A stretch of 7,211 nucleotides of DNA from NCBI GenBank assembly GCA_947258945.1, contig CAMYKJ010000035.1:1-7211 (forward strand), given 5' to 3'. The notes under the pieces are model-generated. The model saw only the letters and a list, made by a program, of their open reading frames with translations, did not search any database and was not told the origin of the DNA. The position numbers and the translations under genes are program-made. This document shows positions 1 through 6,792 of the stretch, piece after piece. Each line of letters starts with the position of its first letter. Positions within the stretch are counted from its first letter, which is position 1. This DNA is from an uncultured Ectothiorhodospiraceae bacterium. Lineage in GTDB: Bacteria > Pseudomonadota > Gammaproteobacteria > UBA9214.

Positions 1-545
1 CCGCGGGCACGCAAACCGAGCGCGGCCTGCAGCCGGGACTCATCCAGCGGTTTCAGGGTAAAAACCGGCCCCCAGCCCAGCCGGGTGACGAGATCGGGCA
101 GTGCAAGGCCGCACTCTGCCGGCTTGCATGCCGCGGCAAACAACAACGCATTGCCCGCTGCGCGCATCCGGTTGAACAGGTCGAACACGGCCGTTTCCCA
201 TGCGTCCTGCCCGGCGATGGCATCGATATCGTCCACGCAGACAAGCTGCATGTGCTCCAGCCCGTCCAGGACCTCCGCTGACATCGCCTGCAATTCCTGC
301 AGGGGCAAGTAGGCCGTCGTCAGCCCGTGTTGCGCCGCATCATGACAGGCCGCCTGCAACAGGTGCGACTTGCCCAGCCCGGTCTGGCCGGCGAGAAAGA
401 CGGGAGAATCGCCATCGCCCTGCGCGACAGCCCGCAGGACCGCCACGACCTCGTCGTTTCTGCCTGCGTAATAACTTTCGAAGCGCGCGCTGTCGCTCAG
501 GGCCAGGCCCAGCGGCAGTTGCGGATGCTCGCGTGACACACTCAC
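1..545 (-). CDS. hda: Hda, DnaA regulatory inactivator (AAA+), C-terminus outside window
   Basis: Hda binds the DNA-loaded sliding clamp and stimulates ATP hydrolysis by DnaA, preventing re-initiation (RIDA). About 181 codons are visible of a family length near 230; the 3' end runs off the left edge. Reading from GTG at 545, residues 8-14 are PQLPLGL, matching the N-terminal clamp-binding motif of Hda (QLSLPL in E. coli, from memory). Walker A is GQTGLGKS at 53-60, Walker B LVCVDD at 101-106, and LPDLVTRL at 149-156 carries the Arg expected as arginine finger. The DnaA-type DNA-binding domain is absent up to the edge, as in Hda. The start is uncertain. GTG 545 has only a distant GAAGAG (561-566), while TTG 554 has that motif six bases upstream and would add three residues. 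The gene lies 19 bases after the phosphatidyltransferase stop, so it is probably co-transcribed with it. Confidence 0.93.
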   Translation of the reverse strand, partial: MSVSREHPQLPLGLALSDSARFESYYAGRNDEVVAVLRAVAQGDGDSPVFLAGQTGLGKSHLLQAACHDAAQHGLTTAYLPLQELQAMSAEVLDGLEHMQLVCVDDIDAIAGQDAWETAVFDLFNRMRAAGNALLFAAACKPAECGLALPDLVTRLGWGPVFTLKPLDESRLQAALGLRAR

Positions 546-564
546 CGGATACAACCAGCGCTCT

Positions 565-1116
565 TCAGGACGGGCGCCGGTGCAGCGCCCGGCGACTCCA
601 GGTCCAGACATAACCGACACCGCTCATCAGCGTCGTGATCAGCACGCTGTACAGCAGTACATCGATCCACAGGTGAGGCAGCTCCTGGATCCCGCGGGAG
701 AACATCACGGCCAGCACCAGCATAATCTGGGTGAAGGTATTCAGCTTGCTCAACATACTGGGCTCCATCGTGACCCGTTCGATCCTGATGTGGTAAACGG
801 TAGCCCCGGTCAGGATCACCAGGTCACGCAGGATAACGAGGACGACCAGCCAGATCGGGATCCAGCCGAGCCAGCCCAGCGTGATAAAGGTACAGACCAG
901 CAGCAGCTTGTCGGCCAGCGGGTCCATCAGGGCACCCATCCGGCTGGTCCAGTTATTACGCTTGGCGAGATATCCGTCGACGGCATCGGACAGGCCCGCG
1001 ACACCGAACAGCAGCAGCGCCAGACCGAAGCGGTCGTTCAGCATCGCCCACACCACCGGCGTCACCAGCAGAAACCGGAAGACCGTGATGATGTTTGGTA
1101 TATCCCTCGCCCGCAT
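565..1116 (-). CDS. CDP-alcohol phosphatidyltransferase family membrane protein (PgsA-like)
   Basis: An inner-membrane enzyme of 183 residues that would transfer a phosphatidyl group from CDP-diacylglycerol to an alcohol; PgsA itself uses glycerol-3-phosphate and makes the precursor of phosphatidylglycerol. The family signature D-x2-D-G-x2-A-(R/K)-x8-G-x3-D-x3-D is complete: D44, D47, G48, A51, K52, G61, D65 and D69. Hydrophobic segments lie around 14-26, 31-42, 71-102, 126-138 and 148-166, fitting a multi-span protein. The start ATG 1116 is secure because an in-frame TAG lies two codons upstream. It sits between the DUF2066 gene (36-base gap) and hda (19-base gap). The family call is firm. 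Whether it is the housekeeping PgsA or a paralogue with another acceptor cannot be decided here, and because hda-linked copies are often separate from the main pgsA I leave the symbol blank. Confidence 0.9.
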   Translation of the reverse strand: MRARDIPNIITVFRFLLVTPVVWAMLNDRFGLALLLFGVAGLSDAVDGYLAKRNNWTSRMGALMDPLADKLLLVCTFITLGWLGWIPIWLVVLVILRDLVILTGATVYHIRIERVTMEPSMLSKLNTFTQIMLVLAVMFSRGIQELPHLWIDVLLYSVLITTLMSGVGYVWTWSRRALHRRPS

Positions 1117-1152
1117 ACGCTACCCGTCAATCATGGATAAGGTGAACGTCTG

Positions 1153-2205
1153 TCACTGCCGCAGGCGGAAACTGCCCGGCAGACCGCCGGGCTCCGGCTC
1201 GAGTACTGTCCCGATCGAGACAGTGCGCATCAGGTCCTGCATGCTGCCGCTGACCTGCAGGGCATACTGCACACCACCCGGCGTCAACTCGCTGACCTCG
1301 ACATTGCTGACCGAGGATAACGATGCGAGGTACTGGCTGATCCTTGCATAGGCGGCAAGCGTCTCTATCCCGTTGACGGTGATATCCACCGTACGCCCCC
1401 CTGCACCACTGCCGGACACGGCGAAGCGTGTGGCAAGTATGTCAGCGACATCTTCCACCCCCTGGCGCGCCAGTTCCCGCAACTGCCGGTGGCTGTCGGA
1501 CCATTCGTTGGTGCGGCCGACTACATCGAGATGCCAGCGCGAGGACCAGCCGCCGGACGGACTGCGGTTCAGGCGACCGATCAGGACCGCCGGTGGACTG
1601 TAGCGATTGGATGCGGACATTACCTTGTCGAAGAAACCGCCCCACAAATCGGAAAAACGAACCTGGGACTGGTCCTGCAGATCCATCAGGGGAAACAGCA
1701 TCGGCACACCGCGCTGCCGGGCCGCCAGCTCGACCTGGCGGTGCACGTCACTGCTGTCGTCGGCGGACACGATATAGCGTCGGCCCCGGTCCTCGACCGC
1801 CAGCCACACCAGTGTGTCCGGCCGTTCCCCGCCCCAGTAGCTCAGGCCCTGCGTTTGCAATGAACGTCGAATGGCATCGCCATCGAATCGCACCCACAGC
1901 TTCAGGGCAGGCGGACTGGTCGACGGTTCGGTAAAATAGCGATACTGCTGGACCAGCCGCGCCGGGTCTTCGAGCAGGGCGCGTGCCGGCTCGCCGCTGA
2001 GCGCCGCCTGGTCACCGGTCACCCGCACAATGGTTTGCGACAACGCGGTTCTGAAGGCCTTGATCCGCACGCCCGGCGTCTGGTCGCTGACCGCCACCTC
2101 GGACTCGAACAGGTCCTCTGCAGCATGGCCCGGGGGCGCCAGCAACAGCAGCAGCAGGCCCAGGGTCGCACACACAAATCCGGCAGTTAGTTTTTGATAT
2201 TCCAT
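1153..2205 (-). CDS. DUF2066-family exported protein
   Basis: A 350-residue protein of unknown function. Residues 1-28 look like a signal peptide: Lys5, a long hydrophobic run including six consecutive leucines at 17-22, then APPGHA with cleavage likely after A28 or A29. The mature N-terminus (DLFESEVAVSDQTPGVR, then a stretch ending IVRVTGD) resembles the start of DUF2066 proteins as I remember them. These proteins are commonly encoded back to back with purM in gammaproteobacteria, which supports the call. No catalytic motif stands out; the rest looks like a soluble periplasmic fold. The ATG at 2205 is chosen because it gives the complete signal peptide; the ribosome site is weak (a GGGT upstream). 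It would be the first gene of the minus-strand operon leading to the phosphatidyltransferase and hda. Confidence 0.85.
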   Translation of the reverse strand: MEYQKLTAGFVCATLGLLLLLLAPPGHAAEDLFESEVAVSDQTPGVRIKAFRTALSQTIVRVTGDQAALSGEPARALLEDPARLVQQYRYFTEPSTSPPALKLWVRFDGDAIRRSLQTQGLSYWGGERPDTLVWLAVEDRGRRYIVSADDSSDVHRQVELAARQRGVPMLFPLMDLQDQSQVRFSDLWGGFFDKVMSASNRYSPPAVLIGRLNRSPSGGWSSRWHLDVVGRTNEWSDSHRQLRELARQGVEDVADILATRFAVSGSGAGGRTVDITVNGIETLAAYARISQYLASLSSVSNVEVSELTPGGVQYALQVSGSMQDLMRTVSIGTVLEPEPGGLPGSFRLRQ

Positions 2206-2344
2206 GTGTTACCCGGCAATAGCCCCGTAGACTGCAAAGGATACGGGTATCGGCCAGATTTGACCATATTGAAATCGTCAGCCGCAGTTTGCAGCACCCG
2301 CAGGTGGCCGCTACCATAGCGCCCCTGTTCCTCCGGAGTTCCGC
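2206..2344. promoter_or_regulatory. Divergent control region between DUF2066 gene and purM
   Basis: These 139 bases separate two genes that start in opposite directions, so they must hold promoters for both. A small dyad, GATAC-GG-GTATC, lies at 2240-2251 and could be an operator, but it is short and matches no site I recognise. I found no convincing minus-strand promoter and no good PurR-type box. The plus-strand promoter candidate is listed separately. Confidence 0.6.
2289..2317 (+). promoter_or_regulatory. Candidate sigma70 promoter for purMN
   Basis: TTGCAG at 2289-2294 and TACCAT at 2312-2317 are 17 bases apart, and each matches 4 of 6 consensus bases. Transcription would start near 2324, leaving about 20 untranslated bases that contain the GGAG at 2335-2338. 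The boxes are weak and chance matches of this quality are common. A TTGACC upstream in this gap has no partner -10 at a suitable distance. Confidence 0.35.
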
Positions 2345-3406
2345 GTGAGCACACACGATAAGCCTGGCCAGCCTGCAAGCCACCTGAGTTACCGGGATTC
2401 CGGTGTGGATATCGACGCCGGTAACGCGCTGGTGGAACGCATCAAGCCGGCGGTCGCCCGGACCCTGCGGCCCGGCGTCATGTCCGGGCTGGGCGGTTTC
2501 GGTGCCCTGTTCGAGCTGCCGCTGGACCGCTACCGTGAGCCGGTGCTCGTTTCCGGTACCGACGGGGTCGGTACCAAGCTGAAACTGGCCGTCGAGGCAG
2601 GCGTGCATGACAGCATCGGCATCGACCTGGTCGCCATGTGCGTCAACGACATTGTGGTCACGGGCGCGGAACCGCTGTTTTTCCTCGATTACTACGCAAC
2701 CGGCAAGCTGGAGCTGGATGTTGCCAGTGATGTCATCACCGGCATTGCACGTGGCTGCGAACTGGCCGGCGCTGCGCTGGTCGGCGGCGAAACCGCCGAG
2801 ATGCCCGGCATGTACAGCAGCGGTGATTATGATCTTGCCGGTTTCAGCGTCGGCATCGTCGAAAAAGCCGGGATCATCGACGGCAGCCGGGTCAGCGCCG
2901 GCGACGTGCTGATCGGCCTGGCATCTTCAGGGCCGCACTCGAACGGCTATTCGCTCATTCGCAAGATACTCCAGGTCAGCGGCAGCTCGCTCGATGACAC
3001 GCTGGACGACCGCACCCTCGCCGCATGGCTGCTGGCACCGACCCGCATCTATGTCAAACCGCTGCTGTCGGTGTGCAGCAAATTCACCGTGCATTCACTC
3101 GCCCACATTACCGGCGGCGGGCTCACGGAAAACCTGCCGCGCGTACTGCCGCAAGGGACCCGCGCAGTCATCGATGCCGGCAGCTGGCAGCGGCCGGCGA
3201 TCTTCGACTGGCTGCAACAGCAGGGCAATGTCGAACCGCAGGAGATGTACCGCACCTTTAACTGCGGCATTGGCATGGTGGCCTGTGTGGCGGCGGCCGA
3301 TGCCGATGACATCGTTACGCACCTGTCGGCACAGGGCGAAGACGCCCGCGTGATCGGACATGTCGAGTCCGGCAGCGAAGCACCGGCAGCCATCATCCGG
3401 GACTGA
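2345..3406 (+). CDS. purM: Phosphoribosylformylglycinamidine cyclo-ligase (AIR synthetase)
   Basis: PurM closes the imidazole ring in purine synthesis: FGAM + ATP gives AIR + ADP + phosphate, in the cytoplasm. At 353 residues it fits the family (E. coli about 345), and similarity to the E. coli protein as I remember it is high throughout. Visible landmarks are [15 protein letters not shown] near the N-terminus, the glycine-rich SGTDGVGTK at 70-78, [10 protein letters not shown] at 93-102, then [38 protein letters not shown] and [12 protein letters not shown] in the expected order. The GTG start at 2345 is favoured by a GGAG at 2335-2338 six bases upstream. The gene is first in the plus-strand cluster, 36 bases before purN, the usual arrangement. 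Nothing looks damaged. Confidence 0.98.
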   Translation: MSTHDKPGQPASHLSYRDSGVDIDAGNALVERIKPAVARTLRPGVMSGLGGFGALFELPLDRYREPVLVSGTDGVGTKLKLAVEAGVHDSIGIDLVAMCVNDIVVTGAEPLFFLDYYATGKLELDVASDVITGIARGCELAGAALVGGETAEMPGMYSSGDYDLAGFSVGIVEKAGIIDGSRVSAGDVLIGLASSGPHSNGYSLIRKILQVSGSSLDDTLDDRTLAAWLLAPTRIYVKPLLSVCSKFTVHSLAHITGGGLTENLPRVLPQGTRAVIDAGSWQRPAIFDWLQQQGNVEPQEMYRTFNCGIGMVACVAAADADDIVTHLSAQGEDARVIGHVESGSEAPAAIIRD

Positions 3407-3442
3407 CGGCCGTACCGGCTGCCACTGATTGCCTGCACGTCG

Positions 3443-4123
3443 ATGTCCGACCCCGCCAATGTCCCGCTGCCCGTCGTCGTCCTGATATCCGGTCGCGGCA
3501 GCAACCTCCAGGCAATCATCAATTGCGTACACAGCGGCAGTCTGCCGGTCGAGATTCGTGCCGTCATCAGCAACCGGCCCGAGGCGGCCGGCTTGCGGCT
3601 CGCCGGGGCCGCCGGCATCCACACCGAGGTCATCGACCATACGGGATACACCGACCGGGCCGCCTTCGACCGTGCACTGCAGCGGTGCATCGACCGGCAT
3701 GCGCCGCGCCTGGTCATCCTGGCCGGTTTCATGCGCATCCTGACGCCGGCCTTCGTCGAACATTACCGCGGCCGTATGCTCAACATTCACCCGTCCCTGC
3801 TGCCGGACTTTCCCGGCCTGGACACCCACCGCCGGGTGCTGGAGGCCGGCGTGGCCGAACACGGCGCCAGCGTGCATTTCGTCACGGCCGATACGGATGG
3901 CGGCCCGGTCATCGCCCAGGCCAGGGTCACGGTCGAAACGGGAGACACTCCTGAAAGTCTTGCCGCCCGGGTACTGCAACAGGAACACCGCCTCTACCCG
4001 CTGGCCATACTCTGGTATGCACTGGGTCGTATCCGCGAAGACGCTGGCGGCTGCGCGCTGTTTGACGGGACACCGTTGTCCGCACCGGTGGACATGGCCG
4101 GCATCGAAGAACTGCCATGCTGA
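3443..4123 (+). CDS. purN: Phosphoribosylglycinamide formyltransferase (GART)
   Basis: PurN transfers a formyl group from 10-formyl-tetrahydrofolate to GAR, giving FGAR, the third step of purine synthesis. The protein has 226 residues against about 212 in E. coli; the extra length is at the N-terminus and in the C-terminal tail. The phosphate-binding loop is ISGRGSNLQAII at 15-26. The catalytic triad known from E. coli (N106, H108, D144) maps to N114, H116 (in NIHPSLLP) and D152 (in TDGGPVI), all present. AGFMRILTPAFV at 94-105 is also typical. The ATG at 3443 lacks a clear Shine-Dalgarno sequence, so translation may depend on ribosomes leaving purM 36 bases upstream. The stop codon overlaps the start of the next gene. 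Confidence 0.98.
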   Translation: MSDPANVPLPVVVLISGRGSNLQAIINCVHSGSLPVEIRAVISNRPEAAGLRLAGAAGIHTEVIDHTGYTDRAAFDRALQRCIDRHAPRLVILAGFMRILTPAFVEHYRGRMLNIHPSLLPDFPGLDTHRRVLEAGVAEHGASVHFVTADTDGGPVIAQARVTVETGDTPESLAARVLQQEHRLYPLAILWYALGRIREDAGGCALFDGTPLSAPVDMAGIEELPC

Positions 4124-4851
4124 ACCGGCTGCTGATCATCATCTCCTGCACCGTAAGCGGCCTGTCAGGCAGTCCCGGCCTGCACGCGGCACTGCCTGAC
4201 TTTACTGCCACCTACGAAGTATCGCGCGGCGCACTGACCATCGGGACGGCGCGGCTTGCATTGACGCGGGAACCCGGTGGCGGCTACCACTACGAATCAC
4301 ATAGCTGGCCGGCACGCCTGGCCGGCCTGTTCAACAAGGACCGGCTGCACGAAACAAGCAGCGGGCAGTTCAGCGATAGTGGACTGCGCCCGGACAAGTA
4401 CCACTACCTGCGCACCGGCGGCAACAAGGAGCGCGTGGCACACCTGACCTTCGACTGGGCTGCGAACGTGGTCGTCAACAATGTCGCCGGCAGCCGCTGG
4501 AAAATGTCCGTCCCGGACGGTACCCAGGACAAGCTCTCGACCCGTCTCGGCATGATGCAGGCGCTTGCCCGGGGCGAAACAGACTTTACCTTCGATGTCG
4601 CCGACGGCGGTACGCTCAAGCAGTACCGCTACAAGGTCCTCGGCAGGGAAACCCTCGAACTGCCCGCAGGAACGTTCAGCGCCGTCAAGGTCACCGAGCT
4701 GCGTGGCGATGAACGCCGCAAGACCTGGGTATGGTGCGCACCCGCACTCAATTACCTGCCGGTGCAGATTATCCGGCAGGAAAAGAACGACGCCAAATAT
4801 GTCAGCCACCTCGAGGATTTCAGCGACACGCTGCGTGTCCGGCACGAGTAA
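4117..4851 (+). CDS. DUF3108-family exported protein
   Basis: A 244-residue protein of unknown function, probably periplasmic. The first 24-25 residues form a short signal peptide (Arg4, hydrophobic LLIIISC, then SPGLHA with cleavage near A24). The mature part begins FTATYEVSRG and continues with FNKDRLHETSSGQFSDSGL and a C-terminal PAGTFSAVKV...KTWVWCAPALNYLPVQI region, the order I associate with DUF3108 proteins, which often follow purN in gammaproteobacteria. Much of it reads as beta-strand. Its ATG (4117-4119) lies inside the purN reading end, sharing ATGCTGA with the purN stop TGA (4121-4123), so translation is probably coupled. The linkage to purines looks positional; nothing in the protein suggests a nucleotide enzyme. 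Confidence 0.87.
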   Translation: MLNRLLIIISCTVSGLSGSPGLHAALPDFTATYEVSRGALTIGTARLALTREPGGGYHYESHSWPARLAGLFNKDRLHETSSGQFSDSGLRPDKYHYLRTGGNKERVAHLTFDWAANVVVNNVAGSRWKMSVPDGTQDKLSTRLGMMQALARGETDFTFDVADGGTLKQYRYKVLGRETLELPAGTFSAVKVTELRGDERRKTWVWCAPALNYLPVQIIRQEKNDAKYVSHLEDFSDTLRVRHE

Positions 4852-4871
4852 CTGTCGCCCCGCTCCAGGCC

Positions 4872-5216
4872 ATGAGTGAATTCACTGATTACCTGCGCGA
4901 AGTGTTTGCACAGTTCGGTCCGGTCCACGCGCGGAAGATGTTCGGCGGTTACGGCCTGTACCATGACGGGGTCATGTTCGGACTGGTCGCGGACGACACC
5001 CTGTACCTGAAAGCGGACGCAGCCACCCGCGACCGGTTCCTGTCCCGGGGCCTCACTGCATTCGAGTACGAAAAAAACGGCAAAACAGTCGCAATGTCCT
5101 ATTACCTGGCACCGGAAGAGATCTTTGACGACCCGGAGACGGCCTGTGCATGGGCAAAACAATCCTTCGCAGTCGCCTTTCGGGCGAAAGCCGCGCGGCG
5201 TGGCGGCGGGCGCTGA
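4872..5216 (+). CDS. TfoX/Sxy N-terminal-domain protein
   Basis: A small protein of 114 residues made almost entirely of one TfoX N-terminal domain. Recognisable stretches are RKMFGGYGLY at 21-30, VMFGLVADDTLYLK at 34-47, and the later YEKNGKTVAMSYYLAPEE followed by DDPETACAWAK. Full-length Sxy/TfoX, the competence regulator of Haemophilus and E. coli, has a second C-terminal domain that is missing here, and the tail is a basic AARRGGGR. Single-domain members are common and mostly uncharacterised, so a competence role should not be assumed. The reading frame is open further upstream to 4731, but the ATG at 4872 is chosen because the domain begins right after it and the upstream part overlaps DUF3108 coding. 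It starts 20 bases after the DUF3108 stop, so it is probably the last gene of the purMN transcript. Confidence 0.85.
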   Translation: MSEFTDYLREVFAQFGPVHARKMFGGYGLYHDGVMFGLVADDTLYLKADAATRDRFLSRGLTAFEYEKNGKTVAMSYYLAPEEIFDDPETACAWAKQSFAVAFRAKAARRGGGR

Positions 5217-5230
5217 TCGAGAATTCCTGC

Positions 5231-5247
5231 AGCCGGCCTGGCCGGTT
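5231..5247 (+). terminator. Small hairpin between convergent genes, possible terminator
   Basis: CCGGC at 5233-5237 pairs with GCCGG at 5241-5245 around a 3-base loop, with a further G-T and A-T pair possible outside. TTATTTAT follows on the plus strand, so it could end the purMN-DUF3108-tfoX transcript. The T tract is broken and partly lies in the stop end of the convergent stress gene. There is no T tract for minus-strand transcription. Confidence 0.4.
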
Positions 5248-6121
5248 ATTTATCGCCGAGCCCGACAGTGGGGCCGGGCGTGGTACTCAATGTCAGCATT
5301 GGCCTTGTTGCATGACGCAGCAGGTACTCAACAATCGAGCCGAAGGCAATCCGGTCGATCCCCTTGCGGCCATGGGTGGTCATGGCTATCAGGTCGGCCT
5401 GCGACGTCGAAACTGCCTTGAGGATATCCTTCACTGTATGGCCGGCATCGGTGTATTGCATCGACACCCTTATGCCCTCATCGACGAGACGCGCATGCTG
5501 TGCCTCGATATGCAGAGTGGTATTGTCGCCTGCGCGGCTGCCACCGGTTTTCGACAGATCGCGATTGTCATGAAACAGGATAATCTCTGACTGGAACAGT
5601 CTGGCAAAGTCCTCAACCACCGGCAGGATGGAAAAGCCCTGACTGGTGCCGTCCAGCGGTACCAGTATGCGCTCGAACAGGGCCTTCCCGTCCGCTTGCG
5701 GCGGCCGGTCACCGCAATCATGTGACAACAGCAGCGGACAGTGTGATCTGCGCATGACCTGCTCGGTCACGCTGCCTGACAACAGCCGGTTGAGTCCGGT
5801 CCGCCCGTGCGTTGGCATGATGATGAGTGCCGCAGCGTTCAACACAGCATATTTCAGGATCTCTTCGGCCGGATCCCCCATCCTGAATTCACAGTACACG
5901 CGGTCCGGGTCAAGCTCCAGCGTGCTGATGAAACCGCGCATGTGGGTCGCGGCACGGCCGTGCTCGGAATCGATATGCGACTGGGCGAACTCCGTCAGAT
6001 CCGGCAGCACATGCAGCAGCGTCACCACCGCATCCGGTCGTGTGACTACATGTCTAAGATAAGGGATGACTCCCTTGCCGATTTCGGTGCCGTCAAGCGG
6101 CACCAGTATCCTGTATGCCAT
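5246..6121 (-). CDS. Tandem-domain universal stress protein (UspA family)
   Basis: A cytoplasmic protein of 291 residues with two Usp domains, about 1-135 and 148-280, giving the whole fold in one chain. Each begins with a RILVPLDGT strand-loop (4-12 and 151-159). Each has the nucleotide-loop pattern G-x2-G-x9-G-(S/T) in near-canonical form: MPTHG with GS at 116-117 in domain 1, and MTTHG (247-251) with GS at 261-262 in domain 2. In both, the first glycine of the pattern is replaced (P or T), but the central HG and final GS are kept, so ATP binding is plausible. Tandem Usps protect cells in stress, stationary phase or low oxygen; the exact partner is not evident. The ATG at 6121 has a GGTGA-like ribosome site about seven bases upstream. 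A FNR/ANR-type site upstream suggests anaerobic induction. Confidence 0.95.
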   Translation of the reverse strand: MAYRILVPLDGTEIGKGVIPYLRHVVTRPDAVVTLLHVLPDLTEFAQSHIDSEHGRAATHMRGFISTLELDPDRVYCEFRMGDPAEEILKYAVLNAAALIIMPTHGRTGLNRLLSGSVTEQVMRRSHCPLLLSHDCGDRPPQADGKALFERILVPLDGTSQGFSILPVVEDFARLFQSEIILFHDNRDLSKTGGSRAGDNTTLHIEAQHARLVDEGIRVSMQYTDAGHTVKDILKAVSTSQADLIAMTTHGRKGIDRIAFGSIVEYLLRHATRPMLTLSTTPGPTVGLGDK

Positions 6122-6151
6122 AACCTGTCACCCGCGACTGATGGTCTGTGA

Positions 6152-6157
6152 ATAATG
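6152..6157 (-). promoter_or_regulatory. Candidate -10 element of the universal stress gene
   Basis: On the minus strand this reads CATTAT, matching 4 of 6 bases of TATAAT including the key second A and last T. It implies a start of transcription near 6145 and about 24 untranslated bases. No good -35 box is seen at the right distance; instead the FNR-type site covers that position, as expected for an activator-dependent promoter. Confidence 0.5.
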
Positions 6158-6180
6158 GCAGGCTCGCACTGGCCACCCCC

Positions 6181-6194
6181 TTGAGCGAGATCAA
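6181..6194 (-). promoter_or_regulatory. FNR/ANR/CRP-family binding site upstream of usp
   Basis: Plus-strand TTGAG-CGAG-ATCAA matches the FNR/ANR consensus TTGAT-N4-ATCAA at 9 of 10 defined bases. The centre (6187.5) is about 42 bases before the start of transcription predicted from the CATTAT at 6152-6157, the classic -41.5 class II position. It lies in the 89-base gap between the dcd stop and the usp start. FNR and ANR activate several universal stress genes in E. coli and Pseudomonas when oxygen is low. Dnr or another CRP-family protein could also use the site. Confidence 0.65.
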
Positions 6195-6210
6195 GTTACC
6201 TGGTAAACAG

Positions 6211-6725
6211 TCAGGTCTTCGGCAGGGTAACGCCTTTCTGGCCCTGATATTTGCCGCCGCGATCCTTGTAGCTGGTTTCGCAGACCTCGTCTGATTCGAG
6301 AAACAGCACCTGCGCCACGCCCTCGTTGGCGTAGATTTTGGCGGGCAACGGCGTGGTGTTGGAAAACTCCAGCGTCACGTGCCCTTCCCATTCGGGCTCG
6401 AACGGTGTGACGTTGACGATGATGCCGCAGCGGGCATAGGTGGACTTGCCGAGACAGATCGTCAGCACATTGCGCGGGATACGAAAGTATTCCACCCATC
6501 GACGAAGCTGTTGTCATCGAAATTCTTCGGGTCGACGATGGCCGAATTGATATTGGTGAAGATCTTGAACTCGTTCGAGCAGCGGATATCGTAGCCGTAA
6601 CTCGAGGTGCCGTAGGACACGATGCGACCGTTACCGTTCTCGCGGACCTGACCGGACTCGAACGGCTCGATCATGCCGTGTTCGAGCGCCATGCGGCGGA
6701 TCCATTTGTCGGATTTGATTGACAT
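6211..6725 (-). pseudogene. dcd: dCTP deaminase, disrupted by an internal 52-base deletion
   Basis: Dcd converts dCTP to dUTP and ammonia, feeding dTTP synthesis. Two reading frames together cover the protein. Codons 1-76 run from ATG 6725 to GAT at 6498 ([12 protein letters not shown] ... DDNSFVD). After two extra bases (6496-6497) the match resumes in another frame with 94 codons from GTG 6495 to the TGA at 6211 ([10 protein letters not shown] ... KGVTLPKT). Relative to the Pseudomonas-type protein as I remember it, 18 residues (around SDVCIIPPNSFALAR) are missing between them, and 76+18+94 gives the family's 188. So 54 expected bases are replaced by 2. Both halves are otherwise conserved, including KSTYAR and TLEFSN with the active-site Ser, Arg and Glu. 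Read straight through, frame 1 stops at about 87 codons. The lost part is a core strand, so neither piece should work alone. The change looks recent or is an assembly error. Confidence 0.8.
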
Positions 6726-6792
6726 AGTAGTCGGGGTGCTGCTCCGTTAAATAATCACCACAATGGCATACAGGACGCAAAGACCATTATTT

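Noticed and set aside
580..1140. Long plus-strand open frame (186 codons) opposite the phosphatidyltransferase gene.
   Set aside because: Antisense to a gene with a complete family signature; the predicted protein is Gln/Asp/His-rich with no family likeness.
2206..2344. PurR-type operator for purMN.
   Set aside because: No sequence close to the ACGCAAACGTTTGCGT pattern is present; the short GATAC dyad does not match it.
3095..3988. Long minus-strand open frame (297 codons) across purM and purN.
   Set aside because: It is antisense to two strongly conserved genes, has no recognisable protein features, and is explained by high GC and few stops in that frame.
4117..4149. Possible lipobox (IISC, Cys11) in the DUF3108 signal peptide.
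   Set aside because: The hydrophobic stretch before the Cys is only about six residues, too short for a usual lipoprotein signal, and a better type I site (LHA) follows near residue 24.
4731..4871. Upstream extension of the TfoX-like gene by 47 codons.
   Set aside because: It overlaps DUF3108 in another frame, is low-complexity in character, and the conserved domain begins right after the ATG at 4872.
5221..5234. GAATTCCTGCAGCC, identical to part of a common cloning-vector polylinker (EcoRI-PstI).
   Set aside because: Only 14 bases match; both sides are continuous native coding sequence (tfoX-like end and usp end) with no other vector sequence. A similar ATTCCTGCAG also occurs inside hda near 293-302.
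6214..6495. Second half of dcd as an independent gene starting at GTG 6495.
   Set aside because: This GTG corresponds to an internal Val of the intact family protein, there is no ribosome site of its own, and the fragment lacks half of the fold.
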